Shown here: one piece after another, positions 35,801 to 45,064 of the stretch | How the letters are laid out: every line of letters begins with the position of its first letter | How positions within the stretch are numbered: the first letter of the stretch is position 1 | NCBI GenBank assembly: GCA_016709385.1 | Contig: JADJMW010000009.1 | Span: 1-64,000 of the forward strand | Direction of reading: 5' to 3' | Source: Candidatus Rubrivivax defluviihabitans | GTDB taxonomy: Bacteria; Pseudomonadota; Gammaproteobacteria; Burkholderiales; Burkholderiaceae_C | DNA: 64,000 bases | Notes under the pieces: model-generated | What the model saw: the letters and a program-made list of their open reading frames with translations, nothing else | What the model was told of the DNA's origin: nothing | Databases searched by the model: none | Position numbers and translations under genes: made by a program

Positions 35801-36613
35801 GCCGGGCAGGCCCAGCGCCTGCGCCAGCCGTTCCAGTCCCGCGGGAGCCAGCTGTTCGGCCAGGCGCCGCGTCAGGCGTTGCTGCACCTCCGGCTCGGCC
35901 CGCCGCAGCTGCCGCGCCAGCGCCGGGGCGTCGCGCAGGACCACGCCCTGCGCCCAAGCCGAGAACGAGCGTCCCGCGGGCCAGGTCAGGTGCCACGGCA
36001 GGCAGCCGTGCTCCAGGTAGTGTTGCAGCGCGCCGAGGTCGGCCTGCCGCTGTGCCCCCGCGACGATGACGTTGCCGGCTGGCGCCTGCGGCGTCTCGCC
36101 GGTTGGCGGCAGCCACCGGGCCGTGGCCGGTATGGCCGGAGCGCCAGGCGCCGCCGATCCGCCTGGGGTCGTGTGCCGTGGCCGCATCGGGGTGACAGCA
36201 CCCGCGGTCGCGGCGAGGTGCGTGGGGGCGCTGCCGGGGGCTGCTGCAGGCCGTGCCAGCAGCCGATCCCGCAGTTGCTCCAGCAGACGATCACGCAGCC
36301 GCCGTTCCCACTGGCCGCACAGATCCGGGCCGTGCACCGGCCCGAGGTCGATCTCCAGGCGGTCCAGGCGCCAGACCTCGGCCGCACCCGTCCATGCCGG
36401 GCCGTGGCGCCGCTCGCTGCGGCCGGCTGACGGGCCCGTGGGCCACGGCCCGGCCATGCGCGCGCGTGCCTCGCTGCTCACTTGATCGAAGACCGACTCG
36501 ATGACGCGCAGCGCGGGCCCGCGCAGGAAGGCCTGCAACTGCTCCTGTTCGGCAAAGGCGCGCTCCTCGCTGGCCAACGCGACGTCGAATTCGAGGCTAT
36601 CCACGAGGTGCAT
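32867..36613 (-). CDS. contractile injection system tape measure protein (Afp14-like)
   Basis: A 1248-residue protein expected to fill the tube and set its length. The N-terminus (MHLVDSLEFDVALASEERAF, WRLDRLEIDLGPV) and the C-terminus (VHNAGIVLLGAYAPRLFSML, DGRAFVDADAAARAVHLLQW, LPWGYATLKLPWMKEVLHVD) match the CIS tape-measure family. The middle is long, alanine/proline/arginine-rich and low in complexity, as expected for a length-variable ruler. The ATG at 36613 was chosen over an earlier codon because it begins the family motif and lies one base after the preceding stop. Confidence 0.9.
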   Translation of the reverse strand: MHLVDSLEFDVALASEERAFAEQEQLQAFLRGPALRVIESVFDQVSSEARARMAGPWPTGPSAGRSERRHGPAWTGAAEVWRLDRLEIDLGPVHGPDLCGQWERRLRDRLLEQLRDRLLARPAAAPGSAPTHLAATAGAVTPMRPRHTTPGGSAAPGAPAIPATARWLPPTGETPQAPAGNVIVAGAQRQADLGALQHYLEHGCLPWHLTWPAGRSFSAWAQGVVLRDAPALARQLRRAEPEVQQRLTRRLAEQLAPAGLERLAQALGLPGHWPLAGWVDAMAEGAGPAGPAGGAVASGTLTRRLWTTVLDEALQAPASARDAQTLLAALRMTARGLVEAAAARTSQPSPSPGDKARGETVAAPAVSPSASPQTTLEAQPAAAALRLRARLRLLEQGHQSQGLDAALRDGLRSDPAALAAWAVEVGQSAAARRWLAAGLATDTWQRLLALLAPTVASTYGPLLRRRPLGAAWMQLARSDWTLTRTRLREAALAAVLLDPPATASDPAGLHALARHAAALLNVEATSVSAVWSGPAGRRMPLLGLNVVAFQAPEQPQRAAALTARTPPAIANHVPGRPSRPATVTNPSAEASTTALALAADLEHAMLAGHADAQPRLDNADRARLAAWLAQGLRTAGARERWVGSLGASRLQDLAAQVAPAEAPWLKAWTADSMWPLWSATGLHARAGSTSSFWTLWWGRWAASRTFADPGLAVAVDADATPGAGFDRAGFVDAWLRHVARRHGLRLPIYLPGLAARLKSLQRQQRRSRPQTVPGTGAGLPSASAHPARYGTPLPTSSAAGSTAAVDTRQAGSTRRQPPRSRLSEHDDPVALVLRRARALANVPDRREGSALRVPHLWADAPPVARSHAAPALGLEAASPEACTVVSASADTDHPNTPQTLRSDRRSPRQEQPDTDLRPAAESSSSATADWTWLIQNPGRLLPAQRPAALKASLEAALSDPAFADELVRRAPPALWPLLLAWLRPAACGSVMAAVAGAAALSPADDRGRSAASQAASWRQVLQHYFVEGRPHLPGEFERRLARSDRPGARPEPVGREAAKVPVTRALASRPPGPTCPAGLQVGQAVQVHNAGIVLLGAYAPRLFSMLGLTDGRAFVDADAAARAVHLLQWLVDERSDREEYLLVLNKLLCGLPLATPLPREVALQAREQDAGQQMLQAVISHWNALGGTSVQGLRETFLQREGRLQRDEDAWRLRVAPRPFDMLLDRLPWGYATLKLPWMKEVLHVDWR

Positions 36614-36614
36614 C

Positions 36615-39314
36615 TCAAGCCCCGGGGTGCTCAGAGCCGGGGCAGCTTCCGGCGGCCTGCGCGGCCAACGACTCCGCCAGCAGCCGGGCCAGCGCAGCGG
36701 CGCAGCGGTCCACCGCGTCGCGCAGGCCGAGATCACCCAGGGCACCGGCCCAAGCCACGCGCGCCTGCAGCCAGGCCTCGAAATCCTGTTCGAAGGCCGC
36801 CATCGCCGCCGGCTCCAGCCAGTGGCAATGCGTCATCAGGTGGGCGGGTGCGTTGAGCTGCACGGTTTCCCGCGCCAGCACTCGAAATGCCGGCTGATGG
36901 CAGCGCAAGGTCCAGGCCGGAAAGACCGCGCTCAGCTGCAGCGCATGGAACCCCACCGGCACGCCGGCATGCGCTTCGGCCTCGCCCAGCGGGCGCAGCA
37001 GCACATGCTCGACGACGTGCAGGCCCTGGCAGCCTGCGTCAAGCCGCAGCGCCAGCGCTCGCAGCGCCGCCGCCATGCGGCGCGGCAGCACAAGGAGGTC
37101 GGCCTCGTCAGGGTCGGGATCGGCATCGGTCGTGGCGCCGGCGGCGCCGTTGCCGGCCCTGAACGAACCCAGCTCCCAGTAGGCGGCGGACTCGTCGGGA
37201 CCCAGCAGCAGGCGGACGCCTTGCGGGCTCGGCGCGACGAGGTAGCGGTCATGCCGCGTGGCGCAGCGCAGCAGCGCGCCGGGCAGCCGCCGTCGAGCGG
37301 CAATCGGCAGATGGTTGCGCAGTTCGCTCAACGGCACGGCCGCCGCGGCCGCAGCGTCCGCGGCGCGGTCCGGAGACGGCCCCAGGTGCAGAACCTGGGC
37401 CAGTGCCGGGCGCTGCAGCAGGTGCCGCGCAGCCGGCGCCGCGGCCGGTTCGCGCGCCTCGAAGGTCTTCAGGTCGACCAGTTCCCGCCGCTCCAGCCCG
37501 CTGGCCAGCGGCCTGGCGTGGATGGGCTCGTCGTCGTGGTCGAAGCCGAGCAGCAGGCTGACGCGGCGCTGCAGGGCCGAACTGTTGCCGGGCCGGTTCC
37601 AGCTCGGCCGCATCCAGTTGAAGCCGCTGGCCCGGTCGCGGTTCAGCAGCGGCTGGGCCCGGTGCGCGGCGTGTTGCTGCGGCGTGTCCGGTGATTCGGT
37701 CGGCGGCGCGATCTCGCGCAGGAAACGCAGCTTGTTGAGCAGCAGCTCGTGCTCGCGTTCCGGCGGCGCGAGGTGGTCGCAGAACTGGCGCAGCGAATGC
37801 TGCGGGTAGTTCTGGCCGTGCAGTGCCAGCAGCAGGTCGAGCAGCCGGCTGCGCCTTTCGGTGTGGTCGTCGAAGGGCTGGCAGACCTGGCGCTCGACGT
37901 CGGCGGGCGCGGCGTCGGCCAGCGCAGCCAGACCCGGCACGTCCTCCTCACCCCCCTCGGTCTGGCCCAGCACGTGCCAGTGGTAGCTGGGTTGCTCGCC
38001 CAGATCGGTGGCATACAGGTCGCGCAAATGGGCCACCTGGGCCGCACCGTGGGCGATGGCCTGGTCGAACAATGCCAGGTAGCCCTGGAGCTGGCGCGCA
38101 CGCGCCCGTTCCTGCTCGCTGGCCGTCGCCGGCAGCCCGTATTCGCCCACGGCGTAGACGGCGGGCAGGTGGTTCTGCAACGGGAAGTGTCCCGGTGCGC
38201 CCTGGTGTCGACCTGCCGGCGGGACCGGCGCATCGTCCATTGCCGCCTGGCCATGGCGTCGCGCCAGCCGGCCGGCGCGCCGCTCGGCCAGACGGCGGCG
38301 CAGTTCGCGCGCCGACAAGTCCACCACGTTGCCCCGGCGCTTGACCGTGAGGTCTGCGAAGCGGCCCTCGTCGGCAGGGGGCTCCAGCGCCAGCGTCCAG
38401 CCCGCGGCCAGGTCGCGCCAGGGCAACGAAGCCGTCTCGTGCCTGCCGTCCTGGGTGCGCAGCGCCAGCCAGGCGACGTCCAGCACGCCCGGAGTGGCGC
38501 GCACGCGCGCGATCAGGTCGGTGATGAACAGCGTGGGCTCCAGCGCGCGCTGCAGCCGATGTGTCTGCGCAATGCCGCGCCGCGTCGTCGGACCCTCGTA
38601 GACGCGGTCCAGGGTCTGACCGCGCTCCAGGGCCTGCGTGACGCTGTCGAAGTCCACCGTAGACGCCAGGTAGGCGCTGCAGCTCTCCAGCAGTTCGGCC
38701 ACGATCTCGGCCGGCTCGCGGCTGCCGCCGATCGAGATCTCGCCACACAGCCAGCAGCCGTGGCGGCGCATCAGCCGCACTTCGCCGACGTCCTCGCCCA
38801 GGTTGCGCTGCGCCGCGCAGGCCTGGCGCACCGCCTGCACCAACTCGTGCTCGCGGCCACCGGCATCGGCATCCAGCAGCAGGTGCAACACGCCTGCCGG
38901 CGGGTCGGTATCGGCACCTGCCGCGGTGGAGGCCTGCAAGGTGACACCATCCAGCGCCGGCAACTGGTCGAGCAGCGACCGTCGCAGGTCGGTGGCCGTG
39001 GTGGGCCGGCAGGGGAACGCCTGCTGCGGCAGCAGCATCCCGTGGCGCGCCCATGCGATGCGGTCGTGCTCGTCGCTGAGATGGTCCGCCACCGGGAAGG
39101 CGACGCGGTACGCCCCTTCGGTGAGCGCGAAGCAGGCAGCCTCCAGCAGCGTCACGCCGGGGTCGTGCAGGTTGTAGTCGGTCCAGCGCGTGCCCGCCAG
39201 CGCCTGCACACGGCGGATGCCGTCGGCGCGCAGCGCATCGAAGCTCGTCTCGGCCGCCACCTTGGGCAGGCGGGGCAGGGTCTGCGCCTTGGGCAGGGTC
39301 GCTGCAGCCATCAT
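36615..39314 (-). CDS. eCIS baseplate J-like protein (Afp12-like)
   Basis: An 899-residue baseplate wedge protein. The N-terminal signature TRWTDYNLHDPGVTLLEAAC followed by FALTEGAYRVAFPVADHL is typical of gp6/J-like baseplate subunits of contractile injection systems. The rest has the modular beta/helical pattern of Afp12-type proteins (LFITDLIARVRATPGVLDVA). Its start (ATGATG at 39314) overlaps the stop of the fibre-like gene, and its stop is one base before the tape-measure start. It probably pairs with the larger J-like protein to form the wedge heterodimer. Confidence 0.88.
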   Translation of the reverse strand: MMAAATLPKAQTLPRLPKVAAETSFDALRADGIRRVQALAGTRWTDYNLHDPGVTLLEAACFALTEGAYRVAFPVADHLSDEHDRIAWARHGMLLPQQAFPCRPTTATDLRRSLLDQLPALDGVTLQASTAAGADTDPPAGVLHLLLDADAGGREHELVQAVRQACAAQRNLGEDVGEVRLMRRHGCWLCGEISIGGSREPAEIVAELLESCSAYLASTVDFDSVTQALERGQTLDRVYEGPTTRRGIAQTHRLQRALEPTLFITDLIARVRATPGVLDVAWLALRTQDGRHETASLPWRDLAAGWTLALEPPADEGRFADLTVKRRGNVVDLSARELRRRLAERRAGRLARRHGQAAMDDAPVPPAGRHQGAPGHFPLQNHLPAVYAVGEYGLPATASEQERARARQLQGYLALFDQAIAHGAAQVAHLRDLYATDLGEQPSYHWHVLGQTEGGEEDVPGLAALADAAPADVERQVCQPFDDHTERRSRLLDLLLALHGQNYPQHSLRQFCDHLAPPEREHELLLNKLRFLREIAPPTESPDTPQQHAAHRAQPLLNRDRASGFNWMRPSWNRPGNSSALQRRVSLLLGFDHDDEPIHARPLASGLERRELVDLKTFEAREPAAAPAARHLLQRPALAQVLHLGPSPDRAADAAAAAAVPLSELRNHLPIAARRRLPGALLRCATRHDRYLVAPSPQGVRLLLGPDESAAYWELGSFRAGNGAAGATTDADPDPDEADLLVLPRRMAAALRALALRLDAGCQGLHVVEHVLLRPLGEAEAHAGVPVGFHALQLSAVFPAWTLRCHQPAFRVLARETVQLNAPAHLMTHCHWLEPAAMAAFEQDFEAWLQARVAWAGALGDLGLRDAVDRCAAALARLLAESLAAQAAGSCPGSEHPGA

Positions 39315-40183
39315 CGGCCGGCCAGGCCGGGGTCCTGGCCCTGGGTCTGGGGGTCGAACCACAGCTGGGTGATCCCGACCCGGATCTTCACGTCGCCGTC
39401 GTACCTGCAGCGCGTGCCGATGCACAGCTGGTATTCGGCCCCTTTGCCGCTGCTGCCTTCCCAGCGCAGGCGCAGTTGGTCGCAGCGGCGGCCGTAGTGC
39501 GCCGAGGTGGCGTTGATGCCAGGCGCGCCGCGCCAGAACAGCAGCCGGCTCCACCACGACGGCCGCGGGTTGAAGGCGTTCAGCGCCACGGCATGGAGCA
39601 GCGCGAAGCGCCCGCTGCCGGGCAGGCCGCTGACGCCGGCCATGATCTCGAAGGCGTGGCAGCCGGTGAGCTTGTCGATCAGCACGTGGGGCTCGCCGTC
39701 GGCCGGCAGGTCCTGCGTCACGTGGTGGTCGTAGCGGCCGACGCGGCCGCGGCTGGCCAGCGTGCCGGCCACGTCCAGCGTGTGCAGAGGTTCCGCGGTA
39801 TTGATGCCCACGCGCGGCTCGACCTGCGCCGCGCGGCCGTCCGCGGGCGCGGACTGCCTGACGTCCAGCGTCATCACGGCCGGGGTCAGCAGCGACTCGT
39901 TGCCGCTGTCGCCGGCCGAACGGTGGTCGATCTGCAGGCGGTCGTTCTCGGCTCCGAAGTGCATGGCCCAGCGCGGCTTGTCGGGGGCGTGATCGCGGTA
40001 GAAGCTCAGCAGCGCGGTCTTGCCGGCGGCCGACATGACCTGCATGCCGTACTCGGGCGTCTTGCGAAAGCCCTCGGACTGCATGTTGAGCATGGAGTCC
40101 ACGAGGTCCCTGAAGTGGGCCTCCGTCGGCAGCTGGCCGGCGCTGAAATGCTTGTACAGCGTCTCGCGCGTCTGTTCAGGCAT
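39311..40183 (-). CDS. eCIS fibre-like / baseplate accessory protein
   Basis: A 290-residue protein that I do not recognise as a named family. The N-terminus (TLYKHFSAGQLPTEAHFRDL, VDSMLN) has the F..G..PTE..F..L.DS pattern often seen at the start of tail-fibre-like proteins in eCIS loci. The middle (PRVGINTAEPLHTLDVAGTL) is the repeated-fold motif found just before chaperone or collar regions of phage fibres. It may form a short target-recognition fibre or its adaptor. No coiled-coil tip or sugar-binding domain is visible. It overlaps both neighbours by a few bases. Confidence 0.65.
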   Translation of the reverse strand: MPEQTRETLYKHFSAGQLPTEAHFRDLVDSMLNMQSEGFRKTPEYGMQVMSAAGKTALLSFYRDHAPDKPRWAMHFGAENDRLQIDHRSAGDSGNESLLTPAVMTLDVRQSAPADGRAAQVEPRVGINTAEPLHTLDVAGTLASRGRVGRYDHHVTQDLPADGEPHVLIDKLTGCHAFEIMAGVSGLPGSGRFALLHAVALNAFNPRPSWWSRLLFWRGAPGINATSAHYGRRCDQLRLRWEGSSGKGAEYQLCIGTRCRYDGDVKIRVGITQLWFDPQTQGQDPGLAGR

Positions 40184-43100
40184 GGGTATGGCCGATGATG
40201 AAGTTGCTGCCGACGGCCAGGTGCGCGATGCCGGTCGCCTCGGGCCGTCGGCCTTCCTGGCCGTCGGTGAGACCGATCATGTGCCGGGCCATCGGCACGG
40301 CAATGCTCCAAGGCACGGCGGGGCGCACCTCGACCCGGTGCACGGTGTCGCGGACGCTGCCCCGCGCCAGCACGGCGACGGGCGCACGGGCGGTATCGGC
40401 CAGGCCGTACCGGCCGTCGTCGTTGCGCACGACGTGCAGCATCGACAAGCCGGTGACGAACTGCACGCAGTCCAGTTCGCGCAGCCGGGCCTCGATGTCC
40501 TCGGCGCGCACCGCCCAGCCGAAGCGCGCCTGCAGCCCGCCCGGGACCCAGGGGCACAGGAGGTCGAAGACGGCCTGTTCACAGCGCTGCAGCGAGGCAC
40601 CTTCGGGCGCGCCACGCTGCAGCCGCACGGTGCAGCGCACCTGGACGCGCTCGTACGCCGCATTGCGCACCTCCAGGCGCGCGAAGGGTGAGCACAGTTC
40701 GCCGAGCAGCTCCTGCATGCGCTGCAGCTCGACCGCGTTCATGCGCGGGTACAAAGTCCCGGCGGTGCGGTCGAAACGCAGCGCCGAAGGCAGCACGGCC
40801 ACCAGCACCTGACCGGGCACCAGGCCGGGCCACTGGCCGGCGCTGAAGCACTTGGCCTGGCCGACGTCGGGGAAGTTCTCCAGGATGAGCCGTTCGTAGT
40901 CCCAGGGCGTGCTGGCGCGCCGGCGGTGGTTCAGCCGCTCGCCCATGCGCACCTTGAGCTGCGCCGCGCTCTCGGCCATGCGCCCGCCGCCGGCGGGCCC
41001 TACCGGCTGCAGGGCGGCCAGCCCCGGCACCGGCACGGCCAGCGTCACGGTGCTTGCGGGCGGCAGCGGCCCGGCTGCGCCCCCGGGCGCGACCTCGCGC
41101 ACCGCATGCAGGGCTTGTGCATGCACGCCATGCAGGCCGGCGAAACGCTCGAAGCCTTCGTCCACCCCGACCGCCAGCCAGTACAGGCCGGTGGGCATCA
41201 CTTGGTGCCGGTCGTCGATGCCCGGCGGCAGATCCAGCACCACGATGCCGGAGGTCAGGAAGCCCGCCGTGCCGTCGGACAGCACCTGGCCCGCCGACAG
41301 GCTCACCCAGCGGTCGCCCATCAGCACCTGCCAGTGCGGCTGCGGCATCGGACCGGTGCGCGGCACGGCCGATTCGTCGTGCAGGTGGAACAGCAGTGTC
41401 AAGCGCGCCGGTGGCGTGGGCGCCTGCACGCCGATGAACAGGTTGCCGTCGTGCGCCACCGCGGGCAGCACGCGCAGCGCGCGGCGCTCGCTTTCCGGAT
41501 GCACGCGCTGCAGGCCGAAGGGGTGCAGGTGGTAGACGCGGTCGCCGTCGGCCGACGCGGCGTCCGACGCTGCAGCGGGCGATCCGGCCACCGTGGCCGC
41601 ACCCGACGCCGTGGCGCCACCGCCGACCGGCAGCACGCCCGTGACGTGGATCACGCTTTCGGCGCGATAGTCCACGGTCAGGCCTTCCAGCGTGGGCGTG
41701 TAGGGCGGGCGCGGCAGCGGCGCGTGGCGGCGCCGCCGTGCATTGCGCGACACCACCTCGGTCAGCACGCCGGCGTAGTCGCCATGGCCGAAGGCGCCCG
41801 GCGGCTGCGTGAGGCGCAGTTGCATCAGCGCGCGCCGGGCCCCGACATCGAAGGCCGGCGCCTCTTCCGGGATCGGGCCGTCGAGCGGCTGGTGGTGCTG
41901 GCGCAGCAAGGCGGCGTCGAAAGTGACGGTGCTGCGCGCGGCCAGCGGCTGCGCCGGCCCTTCGGCGGCGAACAGCGGCGTGCTCGCGGGGCCTTGCCAC
42001 TGGCCGTCGCGCAGCACGGCCGGCGCGACACGGAAGCTGCGGTTGTCGGGCGCGTCGGGGTAGCCCGCATAGTGCGCGGCAAAGCCAGCGGCGTCCTGCG
42101 GCAGGCCGCTCCAGCGCAGGTTCAGCCGCAGCGCGCTCAAGGGCTTGCAGGCCAGCTCGCGTGCGCCCAGCACCAGGTAGCTGCCCTGGGCCGGCAGCGG
42201 GCCGAAGGGCTGGAACGGCTTGGCCGGGTCCAGCGGCCCCAGCTGGTTGTGCAGTGAAACCTGGCGCAGGCCATTGACCTGCACGGCCACCCCCACCGAC
42301 AGCAACTGGGCCGATTCGAGCATCGAGTAGGGGAACAGGCCGCCGTAGGCGCGCAGCCGCAGGCGCAGGATCGGCAGCCGGGTCTGCCAGCCGCCGCCGT
42401 GCACCGCCCCATTGCAGCCCACCAGCGGCGGGTCGCCGGCACCCAGCCGCGCCACCAGGTCCAGGCCCACGCCACCGGCCGGCGAGGCCTGCGTGGAGCG
42501 CACGACGAAGGTCTCTGGAATTTCGCGCCAACCGTCGGGGGCCGTGTGGCTGACACCGAACAGCCCGGTGAACAGACGCGCGAAGACGAGGCGGCGATCG
42601 GGGATCTCCTCGCCGAGCAGCAGGTTCAGGGGATCACCCGGATCTTTTGCGGCCGCCATGCCGGGGATCGCGCCGCCCGACGGCCCGGGCCGCGCTTCGG
42701 CCCCGTCGTGCGGCGCGGGAGCCAGGTCCAATGCCCGCAACGCGGCGGCCTTCAATGCTTCGCGGTCGGGCAGCAACCAGTCGCCATCCTGCACCGGGGC
42801 GCGGTCGGACCCCTGCGGCGACGCGCTCGTGCCGGTCGCGGGGTCCGCGCGGCCAGCGCCGGGTGCCAGCAGCCAGTGGATGAAGAGACGCCCTGCGGCG
42901 AAGCGGAAACCGTCGCCGGCGGAGTGCAGCGCGCGCTCGACCAGGAACGCGCGGTAGTAGTGCAGGTGCAGCGGTTCGGGCCGGGGATCCTGCGCCAGCA
43001 GGGCCTCGATGCGCGGCTGCGCGGTCCGCGCCAGTTCCTCCGCGCCGGCCAGACCGCGGTCGAGCGGGCGCCGTTCCAGCGCCGCATAGCTTTCGAACAA

Positions 43101-44627
43101 TTCCTTCAGCAGGGCCAGACCGGCCGGCTGATGCGCCGCTCCGGTGGCTGCCAGCCGCGCATGCCGCGCCACCTGCTCCTGCAGCCGGACATCGGCCGTG
43201 GCCGCGTGTCCCAGCCGCAGGGTCAACGTCACCTGGCGCTCGCCCTCCAGCAGCAGCAATTGCCGACTGGCCACCGCCAAGCCGATGTCGGCGTCGGCGG
43301 CCGGTCCGGTCGTGGCCACTTCGTGACCACCGAACAGCGGCCACAGCGGCGGCAGGCCGCCTGCCACCGCCGCGGCCGCCGGCGTTGCGGGCGCCGCCTG
43401 CAGCAGGTGCTGCACGCGCGCCCGGCATACGTAGCCGAGTTCGTGCTCGGGCGAGATCAGCGGGTCGCGGTCCAGTCGCAGAGTGCACACGGCCGCCACC
43501 TGCGCGGCGCCGACGACCAGGTCGTCCTGCACCCGGAAGACGATGTCCTGGCCGTGCGAATCCTTGCCCGCGACGAGGGCCGTGCCGCGCGGCAGCACCG
43601 GGTCGGCCATCACGCTGGCGTCGCGTCGAGCCACCAGGTGCAGGGTCTCGGGCAGCGCCGGGTGCGGACGCATGCGCAACACCTCGTCGCAATAGAAGTC
43701 CAGCAGGCGGCCGGAAAAGCGGTTCAGCTGGCGCTGCACCGTGCCGCTCAGCGCCAGGAAGGCGACCAGCAGCGCGGCGGCGGCATCGTGCTGGCCGCTG
43801 TCGAGCGAGCGCGCCAGCTGTTCCTGCGCCACCTCGCGCAGCCGCGCCACCGTGGCCTGGAAGAGGGCATGCACGCTGCGCAGGTGATCGTGCACGGCGG
43901 TATCGCACCACGGCGGGGGCACCTGGCTGCGCGGCGGTGCTTGCAGGGCCGTGGCGTGCAACGGATGGTCCAGCGCGCTGCGCGCCGGCGCGATCGGAGC
44001 CGATGATGCAGGTGGCCGGGCCTGCTTCCAGAGCCGCGACAGCATCCGGGCGGCGTCGCGCAGTGGCAAACCGTCCTCACCCCGCCGATCACCCATGTCG
44101 GCCGCTCCCAGCACCCAGCCCAGCTCATCGTCCAGCCGGACCTCGACCAGTTCTTCCAGCAGTGCGCGCACGGTCTGCGCCGCCGGACCGGGGCAGCGCA
44201 GCAGCTGGCGGTGCCAGCGGTCGATCAGGCCGGCCAGACGCAGCACCTGGAACGCAAGCGTGGCGGGGGCGGCGGTGTCAGGATCGGGGCCATCGGCCAG
44301 GGCTGGCGCGTCGCCGCGCTCGCTGGCCATGCGGGCCAGCAGCAGCGCCTCGTCGCCGTCGAACAGCGCCGACCAGTGCGCTGCCGGCCGGTTGTCGGGG
44401 CCGGGCAGTTGCAGCCGCGTGGCGTGGCCCGCCAGCAAGGCCGCCCAGTCCGCCGGACTGCGCTGGTCGACGTCGAACCAGCCCGGGCTCAGCGCCGGTG
44501 GCGCTCGTTCGGCCTGACGGGTGCCGGGCAAGGTGGCGCCGGCGGCGGCCTGCAGTTCGGCCCGCAGGGCGGCGCGGCGCGCGGCGCGCTCGGCCGCGCG
44601 CGGGTCGGTGCGGCCCGATGCGGTCAT
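40176..44627 (-). CDS. large eCIS baseplate J/gp47-like protein (Afp11-like)
   Basis: A 1483-residue baseplate component. The C-terminal 300 residues are clearly J-like: AAQLKVRMGERLNHRRRAST, PWDYERLILENFPDVGQAKC, YPRMNAVELQRMQELLGELC, EDIEARLRELDCVQFV. A baseplate-type region also occurs near residue 330 (TVQRQLNRFSGRLLDFYCDE). The protein is long for its family because of several beta-rich inserts. The start ATG 44627 overlaps the gp25 stop in an ATGA junction. With the 899-residue protein and gp25 it would build the ring that triggers sheath contraction. Confidence 0.9.
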   Translation of the reverse strand: MTASGRTDPRAAERAARRAALRAELQAAAGATLPGTRQAERAPPALSPGWFDVDQRSPADWAALLAGHATRLQLPGPDNRPAAHWSALFDGDEALLLARMASERGDAPALADGPDPDTAAPATLAFQVLRLAGLIDRWHRQLLRCPGPAAQTVRALLEELVEVRLDDELGWVLGAADMGDRRGEDGLPLRDAARMLSRLWKQARPPASSAPIAPARSALDHPLHATALQAPPRSQVPPPWCDTAVHDHLRSVHALFQATVARLREVAQEQLARSLDSGQHDAAAALLVAFLALSGTVQRQLNRFSGRLLDFYCDEVLRMRPHPALPETLHLVARRDASVMADPVLPRGTALVAGKDSHGQDIVFRVQDDLVVGAAQVAAVCTLRLDRDPLISPEHELGYVCRARVQHLLQAAPATPAAAAVAGGLPPLWPLFGGHEVATTGPAADADIGLAVASRQLLLLEGERQVTLTLRLGHAATADVRLQEQVARHARLAATGAAHQPAGLALLKELFESYAALERRPLDRGLAGAEELARTAQPRIEALLAQDPRPEPLHLHYYRAFLVERALHSAGDGFRFAAGRLFIHWLLAPGAGRADPATGTSASPQGSDRAPVQDGDWLLPDREALKAAALRALDLAPAPHDGAEARPGPSGGAIPGMAAAKDPGDPLNLLLGEEIPDRRLVFARLFTGLFGVSHTAPDGWREIPETFVVRSTQASPAGGVGLDLVARLGAGDPPLVGCNGAVHGGGWQTRLPILRLRLRAYGGLFPYSMLESAQLLSVGVAVQVNGLRQVSLHNQLGPLDPAKPFQPFGPLPAQGSYLVLGARELACKPLSALRLNLRWSGLPQDAAGFAAHYAGYPDAPDNRSFRVAPAVLRDGQWQGPASTPLFAAEGPAQPLAARSTVTFDAALLRQHHQPLDGPIPEEAPAFDVGARRALMQLRLTQPPGAFGHGDYAGVLTEVVSRNARRRRHAPLPRPPYTPTLEGLTVDYRAESVIHVTGVLPVGGGATASGAATVAGSPAAASDAASADGDRVYHLHPFGLQRVHPESERRALRVLPAVAHDGNLFIGVQAPTPPARLTLLFHLHDESAVPRTGPMPQPHWQVLMGDRWVSLSAGQVLSDGTAGFLTSGIVVLDLPPGIDDRHQVMPTGLYWLAVGVDEGFERFAGLHGVHAQALHAVREVAPGGAAGPLPPASTVTLAVPVPGLAALQPVGPAGGGRMAESAAQLKVRMGERLNHRRRASTPWDYERLILENFPDVGQAKCFSAGQWPGLVPGQVLVAVLPSALRFDRTAGTLYPRMNAVELQRMQELLGELCSPFARLEVRNAAYERVQVRCTVRLQRGAPEGASLQRCEQAVFDLLCPWVPGGLQARFGWAVRAEDIEARLRELDCVQFVTGLSMLHVVRNDDGRYGLADTARAPVAVLARGSVRDTVHRVEVRPAVPWSIAVPMARHMIGLTDGQEGRRPEATGIAHLAVGSNFIIGHTHA

Positions 44628-45049
44628 GCGGGACGCACCTGCAGGGCCGTGCCCTGCTGGAAGTAGAACGGGAACACCACGTTGTGCCGCGTATTGGTGC
44701 TGCGCAGGGTGTAGCGCAGGCTGATGCGCAGTTCGCCGTGGAACAGCTCGCTGGTGTCGATGTCCACCGCATCCAGCGTCACACGCACCTCGTGGAACAG
44801 CACCGCCTGCTCGATGGCGTCGCGGATCTCGGCAATGGCGCTTTCGTCGATGTGGGCAAAGACCAGCCGCCGCAGCGCGCAGCCGTAGCCAGGCTGCATC
44901 ACGCGCTCGCCGGGGCTGGTGGAGACGAGGATGCGCAGGCTCTCGCGCACGTCCTGCTCGCGCGAAACCATGACCGCGGCGCCCTGGGTGCTGCCGAAGG
45001 CCGGTGGAAAGGCCCATCCGGTGCCGAGGAAGGAGGCGTCTTCGGTCAT
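44624..45049 (-). CDS. gp25-like baseplate wedge protein (Afp9-like)
   Basis: A 141-residue protein of the GPW/gp25 family, the most conserved wedge component that anchors the first sheath ring. Family features are GTGWAFPPAFG, REQDVRESLRILVSTSPGER, VMQPGYGCALRRLVFAHIDE and LRISLRYTLRSTNTRHNVVF. Length is normal. It is translationally coupled to the large J-like protein and follows the PAAR gene by 15 bases. Confidence 0.95.
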   Translation of the reverse strand: MTEDASFLGTGWAFPPAFGSTQGAAVMVSREQDVRESLRILVSTSPGERVMQPGYGCALRRLVFAHIDESAIAEIRDAIEQAVLFHEVRVTLDAVDIDTSELFHGELRISLRYTLRSTNTRHNVVFPFYFQQGTALQVRPA

Positions 45050-45064
45050 CGTGTCGTTGCCTCG

